DNA of 13,614 nt from DATGFK01 sp040007395. GTDB taxonomy: Bacteria > Chloroflexota > Anaerolineae > Aggregatilineales > UBA2796. Under the pieces are notes generated by a model. The model was not told the DNA's origin and ran no database searches. It was given only the letters and a program-made list of their open reading frames with translations. The stretch covers positions 1 to 13,614 of the forward strand of contig JBDTVG010000069.1 in assembly GCA_040007395.1 (NCBI GenBank), read 5' to 3'. Positions 1 to 7,493 of the stretch are shown here, piece after piece. A program made the position numbers and the translations under genes. The number at the start of each line of letters is the position of its first letter. The first letter of the stretch is position 1.

Positions 1-60
1 GCTCAGCTGCCATTTGGCTGAGTTTTGGGGGCCATACGGGATCATAGCGGCTCAGACGCC

Positions 61-639
61 TTAACTGACCCCAACAGGACATTCTTGAACCATTACAAGG
101 ATACGTTGCTGGCGTGCGATTTCTTCACCGTGGATACCCTCGCACCGCAGACGCTGTAGGTCCTGTTCTTTATTGAAGTCGGGACACGGCGGGTGCATGT
201 CATGGGAACAACACCGCATCCCTCCCAATTCTGGGTGACCCAGCAAGCGCGCCAGTTGATGTGGAAACTGGAAGGCAAAGGACGCTCATTCACGCATCTC
301 ATCCGCGACAATGATGGCAAATTCAGCATAGGTTTTAATGCGGTCTTCGAGTCCGAGGGTATTGAAGTCGTTCGCACTCCGTTTCGAGCACCGCGGGCTA
401 ACGCTTATGCCAGGCGCTCGGTGCGTGAAGAGTGTCTGGACCGTATCATCATTCTGAACCAAGCTCATCTGGACTACGCGCTGCACACGTACGAGCAGTA
501 TTTCAATGAAGCACGACCTCACCAAGGGATCAGGCAGGGTATCCCTTGCTCGGGTGCGAGACTTCCAACTACCGGTAAGGTGGAGCGGCGAGCCCTGCTC
601 GGTGGTGTGCTGCATGACTATTATCGTGCTGCGGCTTAG
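61..639 (+). pseudogene. rve-type DDE transposase (IS481/IS3-like), inactivated
   Basis: This is a remnant of an integrase-core (rve) transposase. In one frame, from about 61, it reads LTDPNRTFLNHYKDTLLACDF and then FTVDTLAPQTL, followed by an in-frame TAG at 157-159 where relatives usually have Tyr. It resumes as VLFFIEVGTRRVHVMG and runs to 639. The segment from the GTG at 193 alone would give 148 residues. The first catalytic Asp (ACDFF) and the second (IRDNDGKF) are present. The third motif reads NAYARRSVREECLD, whereas the family norm, from memory, is close to NAYAERWVRSVREECLD. Three residues are therefore missing, including the catalytic Glu. Another in-frame stop lies at 19-21, so the N-terminus is lost or altered. 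The 3' end meets the RHS tip remnant tail to tail with a 4-base overlap. The element is almost certainly dead. The exact IS family is uncertain. Confidence 0.8.
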
Positions 640-1107
640 AATTTCTTGCTACTACAGGCTCCACCAACACCGCCAGCGATAACACCAACGCCCGCCGCGA
701 TGCCTAGCCTACTCCAGTTCAAGTTGTCTTTGTAGACGGCATGGAAGAAGTCCATGCCGTTCATTTGGTTAGCATAAACCTGTCCGCGCCATTCATTAAT
801 AAAGGCTAGACCGCCACCAATGACACACCATGGACACTTCCCACTAGGATCGCGATAATTGGCGGGGTTGCTCTCGACATAGCTATAACCGTTGCGCGAC
901 CCGGAGCGATCCAGCACGCCCTGGACAGGATCACGGGACAGCAGCGTCCCAAGCTTCGGGCTGTAGTAGCGGGCACGCAGGTAGTCCAGCCCATTGCTAT
1001 CGGTTTGTTCGTCTGTGAAGCCGAAGTTACTGGCTCGACCTCGTTTGACAATATCTATCGGCTTGCCATAGGGTCGTAGTTGGCTGAGTAGCGAATGCTG
1101 CTAAGCG
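636..1107 (-). pseudogene. Displaced RHS core with a second, truncated toxin tip
   Basis: Reading leftward from about 1107, this encodes the end of an RHS repeat-associated core. It runs from LSSIRYSANY through YGKPIDIVKRG, LRARYYSPKLGTLLSRDPVQG and GYSYVESNPANYRDPSG, then a new tip beginning KCPWCVIGGG. One base is missing near 1074 (GACC where the other RHS copy has GGACC), which shifts the frame between SANY and YGKP. A stop lies just upstream, so no long upstream reading frame survives. The tip continues through NEWRGQVYANQMNGMDFFHAVYKDN and a glycine/alanine-rich hydrophobic stretch, then stops at 636. That stretch resembles a pre-toxin region, and no catalytic toxin domain follows. The core matches positions 2870-3083 of the neighbouring RHS gene closely while the tips are unrelated, as in orphan RHS tip cassettes. 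The C-terminus was probably cut by the transposase remnant. Confidence 0.75.
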
Positions 1108-1215
1108 GGAGCGTAAAAAAGAAAACTCACGAGGTCGGTCAATTCCTGCCTAATGTGCCGAGTTAATCTCTGATGTTGCAACGACTGTCAACTCTCCCAG
1201 ATCATGATAACAGGG
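1108..1215. other. Intergenic gap in the RHS locus
   Basis: About 108 bases lie between the roadblock gene and the displaced RHS core. There is no ORF, no convincing promoter and no strong hairpin. On the minus strand there is a T-rich run just before the RHS remnant. Confidence 0.5.
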
Positions 1216-1617
1216 CTACCATCGGTCATAAGAGTCCCAAATTTTAGCTAGTTTTCTAGCCGTTGCTTCTGTTGAAGGTAGAAGAATGTCCAGAGTTATA
1301 GAGGAACTCGAGAGGACCATCAATATTGCTCTAGGCTTCATAGCTATCCATATAGGCATTAACAAAATATAGGCATTAGGAAGCCGACAACTAACCCATT
1401 CGCATATTCCAATGTTAAATGCCTCTGTCATTTGCTGGCCTATAGAAAAGGCAGAGGCTACTTTAGGAGAAATTTCGTCTACATCTCGGTTCAAAAATAG
1501 CATTTGTGCCATCAGGAGCCCGTCTGCACTTATAAGATCGCAGTGTATCACCTGTGGAACCTGCCGATGCAATTCGCGCAGGAGGACATCTGATTGTTCG
1601 GTCAAGCTCTTAGTCAT
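1216..1617 (-). CDS. Roadblock/LC7-domain protein, possible RHS immunity or partner protein
   Basis: This 133-residue soluble protein fits the roadblock/LC7 fold. Helix 1 (about 6-20, EQSDVLLRELHRQVP) leads into a strand and turn, VIHCDLISADGLLMAQ (23-38). A long helix follows, ISPKVASAFSIGQQMTEAFNIG (49-70), then two strands around WVSCRLPNAYILLMPI (74-89) and RAILMVLSSSSI (96-107), and a final helix at 115-128. The length is normal for the family. Bacterial roadblock proteins are usually regulators of small GTPases (MglB type) or dimeric scaffolds. The ATG at 1617 has a strong GGAGG seven bases upstream. The gene starts 23 bases after the RHS stop on the same strand, the position of immunity genes in polymorphic-toxin loci. 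The fold assignment is from sequence pattern. The immunity role is inference from position only. Confidence 0.7.
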   Translation of the reverse strand: MTKSLTEQSDVLLRELHRQVPQVIHCDLISADGLLMAQMLFLNRDVDEISPKVASAFSIGQQMTEAFNIGICEWVSCRLPNAYILLMPIWIAMKPRAILMVLSSSSITLDILLPSTEATARKLAKIWDSYDRW

Positions 1618-1640
1618 ATCATAGCCTCCGGCTAACTATA

Positions 1641-3266
1641 CTAGGGAATTTCACCATAATTCAGCCCTTTGTAAAAGTTATACCGAAGCCCTCCATCTTT
1701 CAGTGTTTTGAGGCCAGTAATTATGAGATCTTCTGGGTTGGAGCGGTATCTCGATCCTAGTCTTGAAAAATCAAGTTGCTCTAGAAATTGTCCGTTGCCC
1801 AGATCAAGTTGTCCTTCACCCAACGGTTCAAAAACAAATACTTTCCCTTCAGGAGTTACCGCTCTGAAGGTTACATTAGTCCTAAAAGAGTCATAGATGT
1901 CTAACCAAGAAGGTGGTAGCCCTTTAGGGTGGAAGTGTGTTATGGTCCCACCTTCAATTGTTGAAAGATCAGATGACCAGATGACCTGTTGTGTTTGAGG
2001 ACTAGGAATGCCTCTAACTTTCAATTCACCGGCTTGATCCCAACCTAAACCCCATTCATCGTTTCCTCTCAGTTGTGCCAATTTTTGTTCGGCAGGCCCA
2101 AGAGTTTGAGCCAAGTTGTCACCTTCATTGAAGCCCTTCCAAAAATCTTCATTGTCTCCAATATCTATCGACCTTAAGCTTGAGTTATCTGTTGACCCCG
2201 TGTTATTCATACTCTGTAGTTCGTAGTCCGGATTTGGCCCGCCGCCAATACCCATTTCTGCGGCGGTGGTCTCCGTTGTAATTGCTGCTGTTTTCGCGGC
2301 ACTACCCAGCGTTGCTCTAACCCCAGACATGCCTAATTGAACCCCACCTGCTAAAACAGTGGAAACCCCGGCCAAGTTATAGCCAAAACGGAAGGCCGGA
2401 TCTTTCATCAAATTTTGTCCGGTGAGTTGCTGTAAGGCTAGAAAATAGCGGTTATGGGCTGTTGCCATCGCCTCAAGCGGGTTGATGTGAGCCATCAATC
2501 CTAGAGGGCTAAGGGCAAATCCGAGCATGATTACACTGTATATTTGGTCGCCTAGACTGGCCGCAAATCCTCCTCCCGCTCTTAACATATTACTGGGGTT
2601 TTGAAAGGCAATGCGTTCATCGTGATACAAATCAGTCGCATGGCCTGCCAGACTGGCTTGTGCTAAATCGGTAAGTGGCTTGCTCCGCAGGTCATCAAGG
2701 ACATGTTGATACTGTGCGGGGTTATTTTGTGTCGCCATATGAGCTACATCATTGGCAAATCCGATCTGACCAATATCATGTAAGCCAATTGAGCCAATGG
2801 CAACGTTTTGAAACCCACATAAGAAGAAATTAGACTCGAAGGCGGTGTCGCACATCCCACTTGGGTCCCGATAGTTGGCGGGGTTGTCCTCGACATAGCT
2901 ATAGCCGTTGCGCGACCCGGAACGATCCAGCCCGCCTTGGACGGGATCACGGGACAGCATTGTCCCAAGTGTCGGACTGTAATAGCGGGCACGTAGGAAG
3001 TCCAGCCCATTACTATCAGTTTGTTCACCCGTAAACCCGAAGTTGCTGAGGCGACCCCGCTTGACGACATCCATCGGCTTGCCGTAGGGTCCGTAGTTCG
3101 CTGAATAGTGCAGGCTGCCGAGGCTATCCGTGATTTGTCGGACAGAGCCGAGTTTGTCCGTACCCCAGTAGCTCCAACTGCCATTGCTGTACTGACCGAT
3201 TGTGTCCAGCCCGTATAGATAGCTCGTCGATTGGGAACCACTATATTCAGCCGCCACCTGCGGCAA
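1641..3266 (-). CDS. 5'-truncated RHS protein with JAB-like HxHP toxin tip
   Basis: This is the C-terminal part of an RHS/YD-repeat polymorphic toxin. RHS coding similarity extends to about 3295 (FRTYLLDLNQQ) before it stops abruptly at a MITE-like element, so the secretion signal and the repeat shell are missing. Numbered from TTG 3266, residues 14-137 are the RHS-associated core, with SYLYGLDTIGQY, DKLGSVRQI, ARYYSPTLGTMLSRDP and the final YRDPSG. The variable tip covers 138-541. It contains a hydrophobic pre-toxin region (about 228-320) and then a domain with GTITHFHPKGLPPSWLDIYDS. The latter gives His444-x-His446-Pro, Ser453 and Asp456, close to the JAMM/JAB H-x-H-P-x(n)-S-x2-D metal site but one residue shorter between His446 and Ser453 than the usual x7. 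Glu414 is a possible general base. A metallopeptidase-like toxin is the best guess. Expression is doubtful because the promoter and N-terminus are gone. Confidence 0.75.
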   Translation of the reverse strand: MPQVAAEYSGSQSTSYLYGLDTIGQYSNGSWSYWGTDKLGSVRQITDSLGSLHYSANYGPYGKPMDVVKRGRLSNFGFTGEQTDSNGLDFLRARYYSPTLGTMLSRDPVQGGLDRSGSRNGYSYVEDNPANYRDPSGMCDTAFESNFFLCGFQNVAIGSIGLHDIGQIGFANDVAHMATQNNPAQYQHVLDDLRSKPLTDLAQASLAGHATDLYHDERIAFQNPSNMLRAGGGFAASLGDQIYSVIMLGFALSPLGLMAHINPLEAMATAHNRYFLALQQLTGQNLMKDPAFRFGYNLAGVSTVLAGGVQLGMSGVRATLGSAAKTAAITTETTAAEMGIGGGPNPDYELQSMNNTGSTDNSSLRSIDIGDNEDFWKGFNEGDNLAQTLGPAEQKLAQLRGNDEWGLGWDQAGELKVRGIPSPQTQQVIWSSDLSTIEGGTITHFHPKGLPPSWLDIYDSFRTNVTFRAVTPEGKVFVFEPLGEGQLDLGNGQFLEQLDFSRLGSRYRSNPEDLIITGLKTLKDGGLRYNFYKGLNYGEIP

Positions 3267-3295
3267 CTGCTGGTTGAGGTCTAGCAGATAGGTAC

Positions 3296-3498
3296 GGAAG
3301 TGTCAGATTTCAGAACGCAGGGTGATCGTTGATTAATTTTGGCCATCAGGATTTGCAACAAATCAATCCAATCTATATTACAAGGTCGAAATTTTGGATG
3401 TTACGATTACACCCATGTGTTCTTTTGATTTGTGCGACAGGTACCACAATCCCCTCCTTAATGATCAGGCCAAGCGCGTTCTGAAATCTGACAGAACC
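3296..3498. mobile_element. 203-bp MITE-like element related to the IS6-family copies
   Basis: The ends are inverted repeats. TGTCAGATTTCAGAACGC at 3301-3318 is the exact reverse complement of 3476-3493, and the match extends to 20 of 23 bases if the outer GGAAG and GAACC are counted. The left end matches the reverse complement of the right end of the adjacent IS6-family element at 22 of 23 positions. The right end carries the GGTT-type terminus of that element's left end. The interior encodes no transposase and has only very short ORFs. The element therefore looks like a non-autonomous derivative mobilised by the IS6-type enzyme. No 8-bp target duplication is visible (ATAGGTAC on the left, TACTTTGT on the right). 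It sits exactly where RHS coding similarity stops. Confidence 0.7.
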
Positions 3499-3508
3499 TA
3501 CTTTGTAG

Positions 3509-4485
3509 GGTTGTGTCAGAACTCAGAACGCTTTCCACAGGACAGGTAAGTCGACACGGTTTTGACCCTTTACCCGCAGAAATCAGGCAATCTGCCAGGC
3601 AACCGATAATTCAGACCATCGGCGACAGAAAGTTTGGCGCTGTTCGGGTAAGGAGAGGGGTCGATTGGTGGCAGTGGATGGAGGGCGAAAAAAGTGGCGA
3701 ACTTCATCAAAGGCTGGGCAGAAACGGGCAGCACTGGCAAAACTCCCAAAGCCGCGCATCGGATAGTAGCGCTGCTTGACCCCGCGATGATCCTGCTCGA
3801 TGCGGTTATTCAGGTATTGACTCGTGCGGTGCAGCACCTTGCGGCCTAGCATACGACGAATTGCCCGCGGATAGGCCGCGTGCTTATCGGTCGTCACCCG
3901 TTCCGGTGTGTGGCCTACGCTCGCCACTGCTTGTTTGAAAAACGCCTTGGCGGCTACCAAATCACGGGTTTTGCTCAGCATCGTGTCAACCAGATTGCCG
4001 TCGCGGTCGACCGCACGATACAGGTAATGCCATTGGCCTTTCACCTTCACGTAGGTTTCATCGACATACCACGATTTACCGGCCTGACCGCGGCGCTTGG
4101 CGCGCAACTGCGCCGTGAGTAGCGGGGCGAAGCGCGCTTCCCAGTCACGCACGGTTTCGTGGGTAAACTCGTAGCCTCGTATCAGAAACATCTCCGCCAA
4201 ATCGCGCAAGCTCACCTTGTAGCCGCCACAAAACGACGAGCATGACGATGTCAGTGGGGCATTGCACCTCGTTGAAAGGCGTTCCAGTGCGCTCATTGAA
4301 CATGGCTTTGCAGGCGTGGCAGCGGAAGATGCGATAGCCCAAACGGGTTCGTTTCTGATATTGGCGAGTATTGGTTGACTGGCAATGGGGACAATTCATC
4401 AAGTCCACTTTCTTGCGATTGGACGTCAAAGCGTACCCGGTAAATCATCCCTTGCCCAGCTCGCGTTCTGAAATCTGACGCTTCC
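3509..4485 (-). mobile_element. IS6-family insertion sequence, copy 1 (defective)
   Basis: This is a 977-bp element. Its left end contains TGTCAGAACTCAGAACGC and its right end GCGTTCTGAAATCTGACGC. The left end and the reverse complement of the right end agree at 18 of 23 positions, starting with GG as is usual for the family. It encodes one frameshifted transposase on the minus strand. Flanking octamers (CTTTGTAG and ACAAGGTG) do not match, so the original target duplication is gone. It has the same orientation as copy 2 at 10108-11088. Confidence 0.8.
3583..4399 (-). pseudogene. IS6-family DDE transposase, frameshifted
   Basis: The transposase starts at ATG 4399 (MNCPHCQSTN). It has a four-Cys zinc ribbon (CPHC...CHAC), then reads LVVLWR before losing frame near 4221-4228. 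There CGGCTACAAG replaces the CGAGTGCGTTACAAA seen in copy 2, a five-base deletion. After the break the correct frame resumes at YKVSLRDLAEMF and runs to the stop at 3583. All three catalytic positions survive in that second part: Asp in WYVDETYVKVKGQW, Asp in VTTDKHAAYPRAI and Glu in NNRIEQDHRGVKQRYYPMRGF. The protein is about 90% identical by eye to that of copy 2. It cannot give a full-length enzyme without frameshifting, so it is probably inactive. Confidence 0.85.
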
Positions 4486-4579
4486 ACAAGGTGAATCGGT
4501 GACAACATTAGCCCAAGTCTATGGTCTCAGCGTTTCACGCATTCGTTGGATTATCCAAAATATAACGCGACGGAGCTGA
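4480..4579 (+). pseudogene. C-terminal remnant of a helix-turn-helix protein
   Basis: Immediately outside the right end of IS6 copy 1, one frame reads ESVTTLAQVYGLSVSRIRWI followed by IQNITRRS and a TGA at 4577-4579. The pattern TLAQVYGLSVSRIRWII resembles the DNA-recognition helix pair of sigma-70 region 4 or of small HTH regulators. No start or upstream part is present, so this is probably the tail of a gene cut by the insertion or by a later deletion. The match is short and the assignment tentative. Confidence 0.35.
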
Positions 4580-4664
4580 TTGTTAACCCGACACGGTACG
4601 ACGAAAATGGTTAACGTCTATTCGTCAAACTACAGTGAATTGTACAGAGTACGCCAACTTTCGT

Positions 4665-5387
4665 TCACGTAACCTTACTCCTTAAATTTTGAGTGGACTT
4701 GCGGCTTGAGGTGAGCTGTTTGACTCGCCAACCCAATAGGACAACAACCACACTTGAAAAAATGACCATCAGGAAGCGCATACCTGCTTTCTCGATATCC
4801 GTGCCTGCCATGATGGCATGGAGCGTGATTATGCTAAACGTCGCATAGCTGGTGTAATGTAACCAGCGCCACGCTTTTTGCCCGATGAGTTTACGTACAC
4901 TAAAGCTCGCGGTGATCAGCAGCATCAACCACATGCCGAGAATGCCTAACCCCACTGCCAATGGACGATAAGGCCCACCAAAAGGGACTAGAATATCGAT
5001 GAGTCTGAAGGGAGCATAATTGTCGGGCAAAAGCAGCAGCGCATGAAGGATTGAAAGCATAACTGCTAGCCATGAGCTTGTCGCATGAAGCAGCAAGCTT
5101 GTTGTACCCGGCGACCAGTCCTTGATGATGCGGCTCGAAAGGAAGATGCCCCAAAGTGTTGAGCTGCCGAGCATCGCATAAGCAATAATGCCCACCGAGC
5201 GCACCAGATGCCAACTCAACCGTTTGTCCTCAGCCAAAACAGAACTAGATTGCCAATTCAGGACAAGGGCAACACCAATTACCGCGAGTATTACTATCAG
5301 GACAACGCCATCTACCCAGCCAGGGATGGGGGCAGCTTTCGCCGCCCCCTTTGTTGATTTGGACACCGGCATCGAACGATCAGTCAT
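4665..5387 (-). CDS. Ferric reductase-like transmembrane protein (predicted bis-haem)
   Basis: This is a 240-residue integral membrane protein. Six hydrophobic spans are visible at about 25-43, 62-81, 97-120, 142-162, 178-196 and 203-220. Two histidine pairs lie on separate helices: His101 and His115 (HATSSWLAVMLSILH), and His177 and His190 (HYTSYATFSIITLH). This spacing is typical of the two stacked b-type haems of the ferric reductase/YedZ/NOX-like membrane domain. There is no FAD- or NADPH-binding C-terminal domain, so it should carry electrons across the membrane only together with partner proteins. The start is ATG 5387, chosen because AGGAG stands eight bases upstream. The reading frame remains open to 5486 but lacks such a signal. 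The start overlaps the end of the SH3b gene by eight bases, implying translational coupling. It is the last gene of the operon. Confidence 0.8.
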   Translation of the reverse strand: MTDRSMPVSKSTKGAAKAAPIPGWVDGVVLIVILAVIGVALVLNWQSSSVLAEDKRLSWHLVRSVGIIAYAMLGSSTLWGIFLSSRIIKDWSPGTTSLLLHATSSWLAVMLSILHALLLLPDNYAPFRLIDILVPFGGPYRPLAVGLGILGMWLMLLITASFSVRKLIGQKAWRWLHYTSYATFSIITLHAIMAGTDIEKAGMRFLMVIFSSVVVVLLGWRVKQLTSSRKSTQNLRSKVT

Positions 5388-6552
5388 CGCCCTTCTCTCC
5401 TTGTGACTTCTGATGTTCGTTCTTGTCTTCGGAATCGTGTTTTTCGTGATCCACGCCGCCGGAGGATGGTTGTCCACTAACGGCACCTACGGGTGCAGCG
5501 GGCGCTGACGGCTTGGCAACGGATGGCACTTGCAGGCTCAGGTCGCGTGTAGGTATATCATAGACGGTCAACGTTGTGCAGTTCCCAGATAGGGCAATTG
5601 CACTCGTAGGAACCCAGGCAGAAGTGTCACCCGATTGGACAAGAGTCCAGTTGTGTTCACGATTCAGGCCACCCACGGCTACGAGATTATTCTGTGTGAC
5701 AAAGCCCGTAGTCGTGTAACCTGTGCCTGGGCCACTGCGCAAAGTTGCGGCGTTTACATGAACTGACGCGGTGCAAGCGACGCTAGGACTGCTGTTATCG
5801 ACAACAGGCACAGCCGTAGGCTGGACTGATTGGTCAGTTAACGTTGTCGGTGTCGTTGAGCCAAGCGCAACCAACATCTCAGCTTTGGCGCTCTTATCGT
5901 CGTTCGCAACATTAAGGGAATACTCGCCGGGGGATACCCGCAGTGCCAAGCCATTGATCTGGCTTCCAGTCGTGGCGTTGAATAGCACTGCGCCTTTTGT
6001 ATCTACCAGTTGCACAGTTTGCTGTCCCTGTGAAAATTCAACGCGGACCATGTTATTCGCGTTTGTGGTGGTTACGGGGAGCGATAGGGCTGGATCGAGT
6101 ATCATTTTTGCCATGACTGGTTCATTGAGCGTACTAATCGGGGCTTGTGCTGGACTGACCGTTGTATCGGGCAGCGTTGTTTGGGCCGATAGTTTGACTT
6201 GAGCCACCTGTACGCCGGGCAGGCGTTCCACATGAAGTGTCTGAGCCGATGCCCCTTCGGCAAGCTGAATGCTGATCATTGTTATGCGCGGATCGGCAGC
6301 ACTGAACGTCAGCACATCTTTGTCATTCGTCAGGCGGATTAGTACATTTTGAAGCTCGATGGAGATCGCTCCAGAGGCACCCTTGTCTGGCTTGATAACG
6401 GCATCAATACTCGGTGACTGATCGTTGAGGACGATAGGCGTATCGCTTGAACTTTGTGCCTGTAGCTGCAAGCCAGAAGCTAGCCCCACCGCGGCGAATA
6501 CACCTACGAACATCACAATAAACTTCCAACGGTTGATAGATTTACGGGACAT
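5380..6552 (-). CDS. Secreted SH3b-domain protein with acidic His-rich tail
   Basis: This 390-residue protein is predicted to be exported. It has a basic N-terminus (MSRKSINRWK), a hydrophobic segment (about 11-30) and a possible cleavage site near LQAQS. Residues 35-230 form an Ala/Thr/Ser-rich beta-type region without a recognised family. A bacterial SH3 domain follows at about 260-322 (VHVNAATLRSGPGTGYTTTGF through WTLVQSGDTSAWVPTSAIAL), framed by Cys260 and Cys325, which could pair. A Pro/Ala linker leads to a charged tail from 367 (VDHEKHDSEDKNEHQKSQGE) ending in DD, a possible metal-binding segment. The ATG at 6552 is preferred over that at 6558 because AGGAG is eight bases upstream of the former and only two from the latter. 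It follows apbE by 22 bases and overlaps the ferric-reductase-like gene. SH3b domains commonly bind cell-wall peptides, so it may sit in or on the wall. The redox role is inferred from context. Confidence 0.75.
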   Translation of the reverse strand: MSRKSINRWKFIVMFVGVFAAVGLASGLQLQAQSSSDTPIVLNDQSPSIDAVIKPDKGASGAISIELQNVLIRLTNDKDVLTFSAADPRITMISIQLAEGASAQTLHVERLPGVQVAQVKLSAQTTLPDTTVSPAQAPISTLNEPVMAKMILDPALSLPVTTTNANNMVRVEFSQGQQTVQLVDTKGAVLFNATTGSQINGLALRVSPGEYSLNVANDDKSAKAEMLVALGSTTPTTLTDQSVQPTAVPVVDNSSPSVACTASVHVNAATLRSGPGTGYTTTGFVTQNNLVAVGGLNREHNWTLVQSGDTSAWVPTSAIALSGNCTTLTVYDIPTRDLSLQVPSVAKPSAPAAPVGAVSGQPSSGGVDHEKHDSEDKNEHQKSQGEKGDD

Positions 6553-6574
6553 TTTCATCTCTCCTATTATTACA

Positions 6575-7492
6575 TTACGCGACTAAACGTTCGAAGGCCG
6601 TGTTACAACGGCTTACGCCATTTCGATAGATAATGCGGGCAGGCAGTGTTGGCAAATCTGCTCCGATAAGCGTGGCTTTTGCCCATGCTTCAGCAAGGGT
6701 TGCCTGTGGGGAAACTACTGTTGCCATGAGTACTTCCGATGTACTCGGCTGACCAGTTCGCGGGTCGATGAGATGGTGGAGGTTCTGTCCGGCACGCTGC
6801 CAACGGTGAAACGTGGTGCCGCTGGTAGCGATCATGGCGTTGACGAGTAGGATGCGCGGCAGATTTCCCATTGCATTGGCATTTTTGTTACCACTGCCAA
6901 TAGTCTCTGCATCTGGCAGCGAAACCAACCAGCCGCCCAACTCATCTGGACTGCCATACGCAGCAATATCGCCGCCTGCATCGACCATGCACGCACCAAC
7001 CGATGACAGGTACAATGCCGCTTCCTGAGCGGCCCAGCCCTTCACGATTCCGCCGAGGTCCAACCGTGCATCTGCGGGAACATAAACACACCGATACGGG
7101 ATGTCGATGGCAAGCTCGCGCCAATCCGGCACCTCAGGTTGTATTATTCCTTCACCCGGCGTAAAACTATCCGAGCTAAAACTGTGGTCATAACCCGCCG
7201 CTTTCAGGGATGGCAAGATTAGGGGATTGAAAAGGCCGCCTGTCAGCCGAGAGGCTTCAATTGCAGCACCGATTACCGTTAACATTTCGGTTGAAACCTG
7301 CACCCAATGTCCCGCATGATCGTTGAGATAATTCAGTTCGCTGCCTGGCAGAAATCGAGAGAATATTCCTTCCCATTTGGCAAACCAGAGTGGGACGGCC
7401 TCGAGCACGGAGAGGTTGCGGTGATCTGGAATTGCCGACCATACACGCACGGTTGTCCCCATGGCCTTGAATTGCGTCGAGAAATGCTGCAT
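6575..7492 (-). CDS. apbE: FAD:protein FMN transferase (ApbE family)
   Basis: ApbE enzymes use FAD and Mg2+ to attach FMN covalently to Ser or Thr of partner redox proteins. This 305-residue protein has the full family layout: WEGIFSRFLPGSELNYLN (40-57), GGLFNPLILPSLKAAGYD (85-102), LDLGGIVKGWAAQEA (144-158, flavin-binding region), DAGGDIAAYG (171-180), IATSGTTFHRW (221-231) and HHLIDPRTGQPS (239-250, metal-ligand region). The ATG at 7492 was chosen because GGGA lies just upstream. It also directly follows the TAA of the preceding gene (7494-7496), indicating coupling. The frame is open to 7558 but that extension adds no motif. No signal peptide or lipobox is visible, unlike many ApbE proteins that act outside the membrane. 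No FMN_bind-domain substrate is encoded in the window, so its target is unknown. Confidence 0.92.
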   Translation of the reverse strand: MQHFSTQFKAMGTTVRVWSAIPDHRNLSVLEAVPLWFAKWEGIFSRFLPGSELNYLNDHAGHWVQVSTEMLTVIGAAIEASRLTGGLFNPLILPSLKAAGYDHSFSSDSFTPGEGIIQPEVPDWRELAIDIPYRCVYVPADARLDLGGIVKGWAAQEAALYLSSVGACMVDAGGDIAAYGSPDELGGWLVSLPDAETIGSGNKNANAMGNLPRILLVNAMIATSGTTFHRWQRAGQNLHHLIDPRTGQPSTSEVLMATVVSPQATLAEAWAKATLIGADLPTLPARIIYRNGVSRCNTAFERLVA

Positions 7493-7493
7493 A

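Noticed and set aside
1641..3266. RHS protein as a complete gene from TTG 3266
   Set aside because: RHS coding similarity continues upstream to about 3295 and ends at the MITE-like element; the shell repeats and signal are missing, so it is a truncated gene.
3296..4485. Treating the MITE-like element and IS6 copy 1 as one larger transposon
   Set aside because: Each has its own complete pair of ends and ten bases lie between them; no common target duplication joins the outer borders.
6360..6400. DKGASGAIS in the SH3b protein as an ApbE flavinylation site
   Set aside because: It resembles the acceptor pattern D-x-x-(S/T)-G-A-(T/S) only loosely: the spacing is one residue longer, Ile stands at the key Thr position, and no FMN_bind domain surrounds it.
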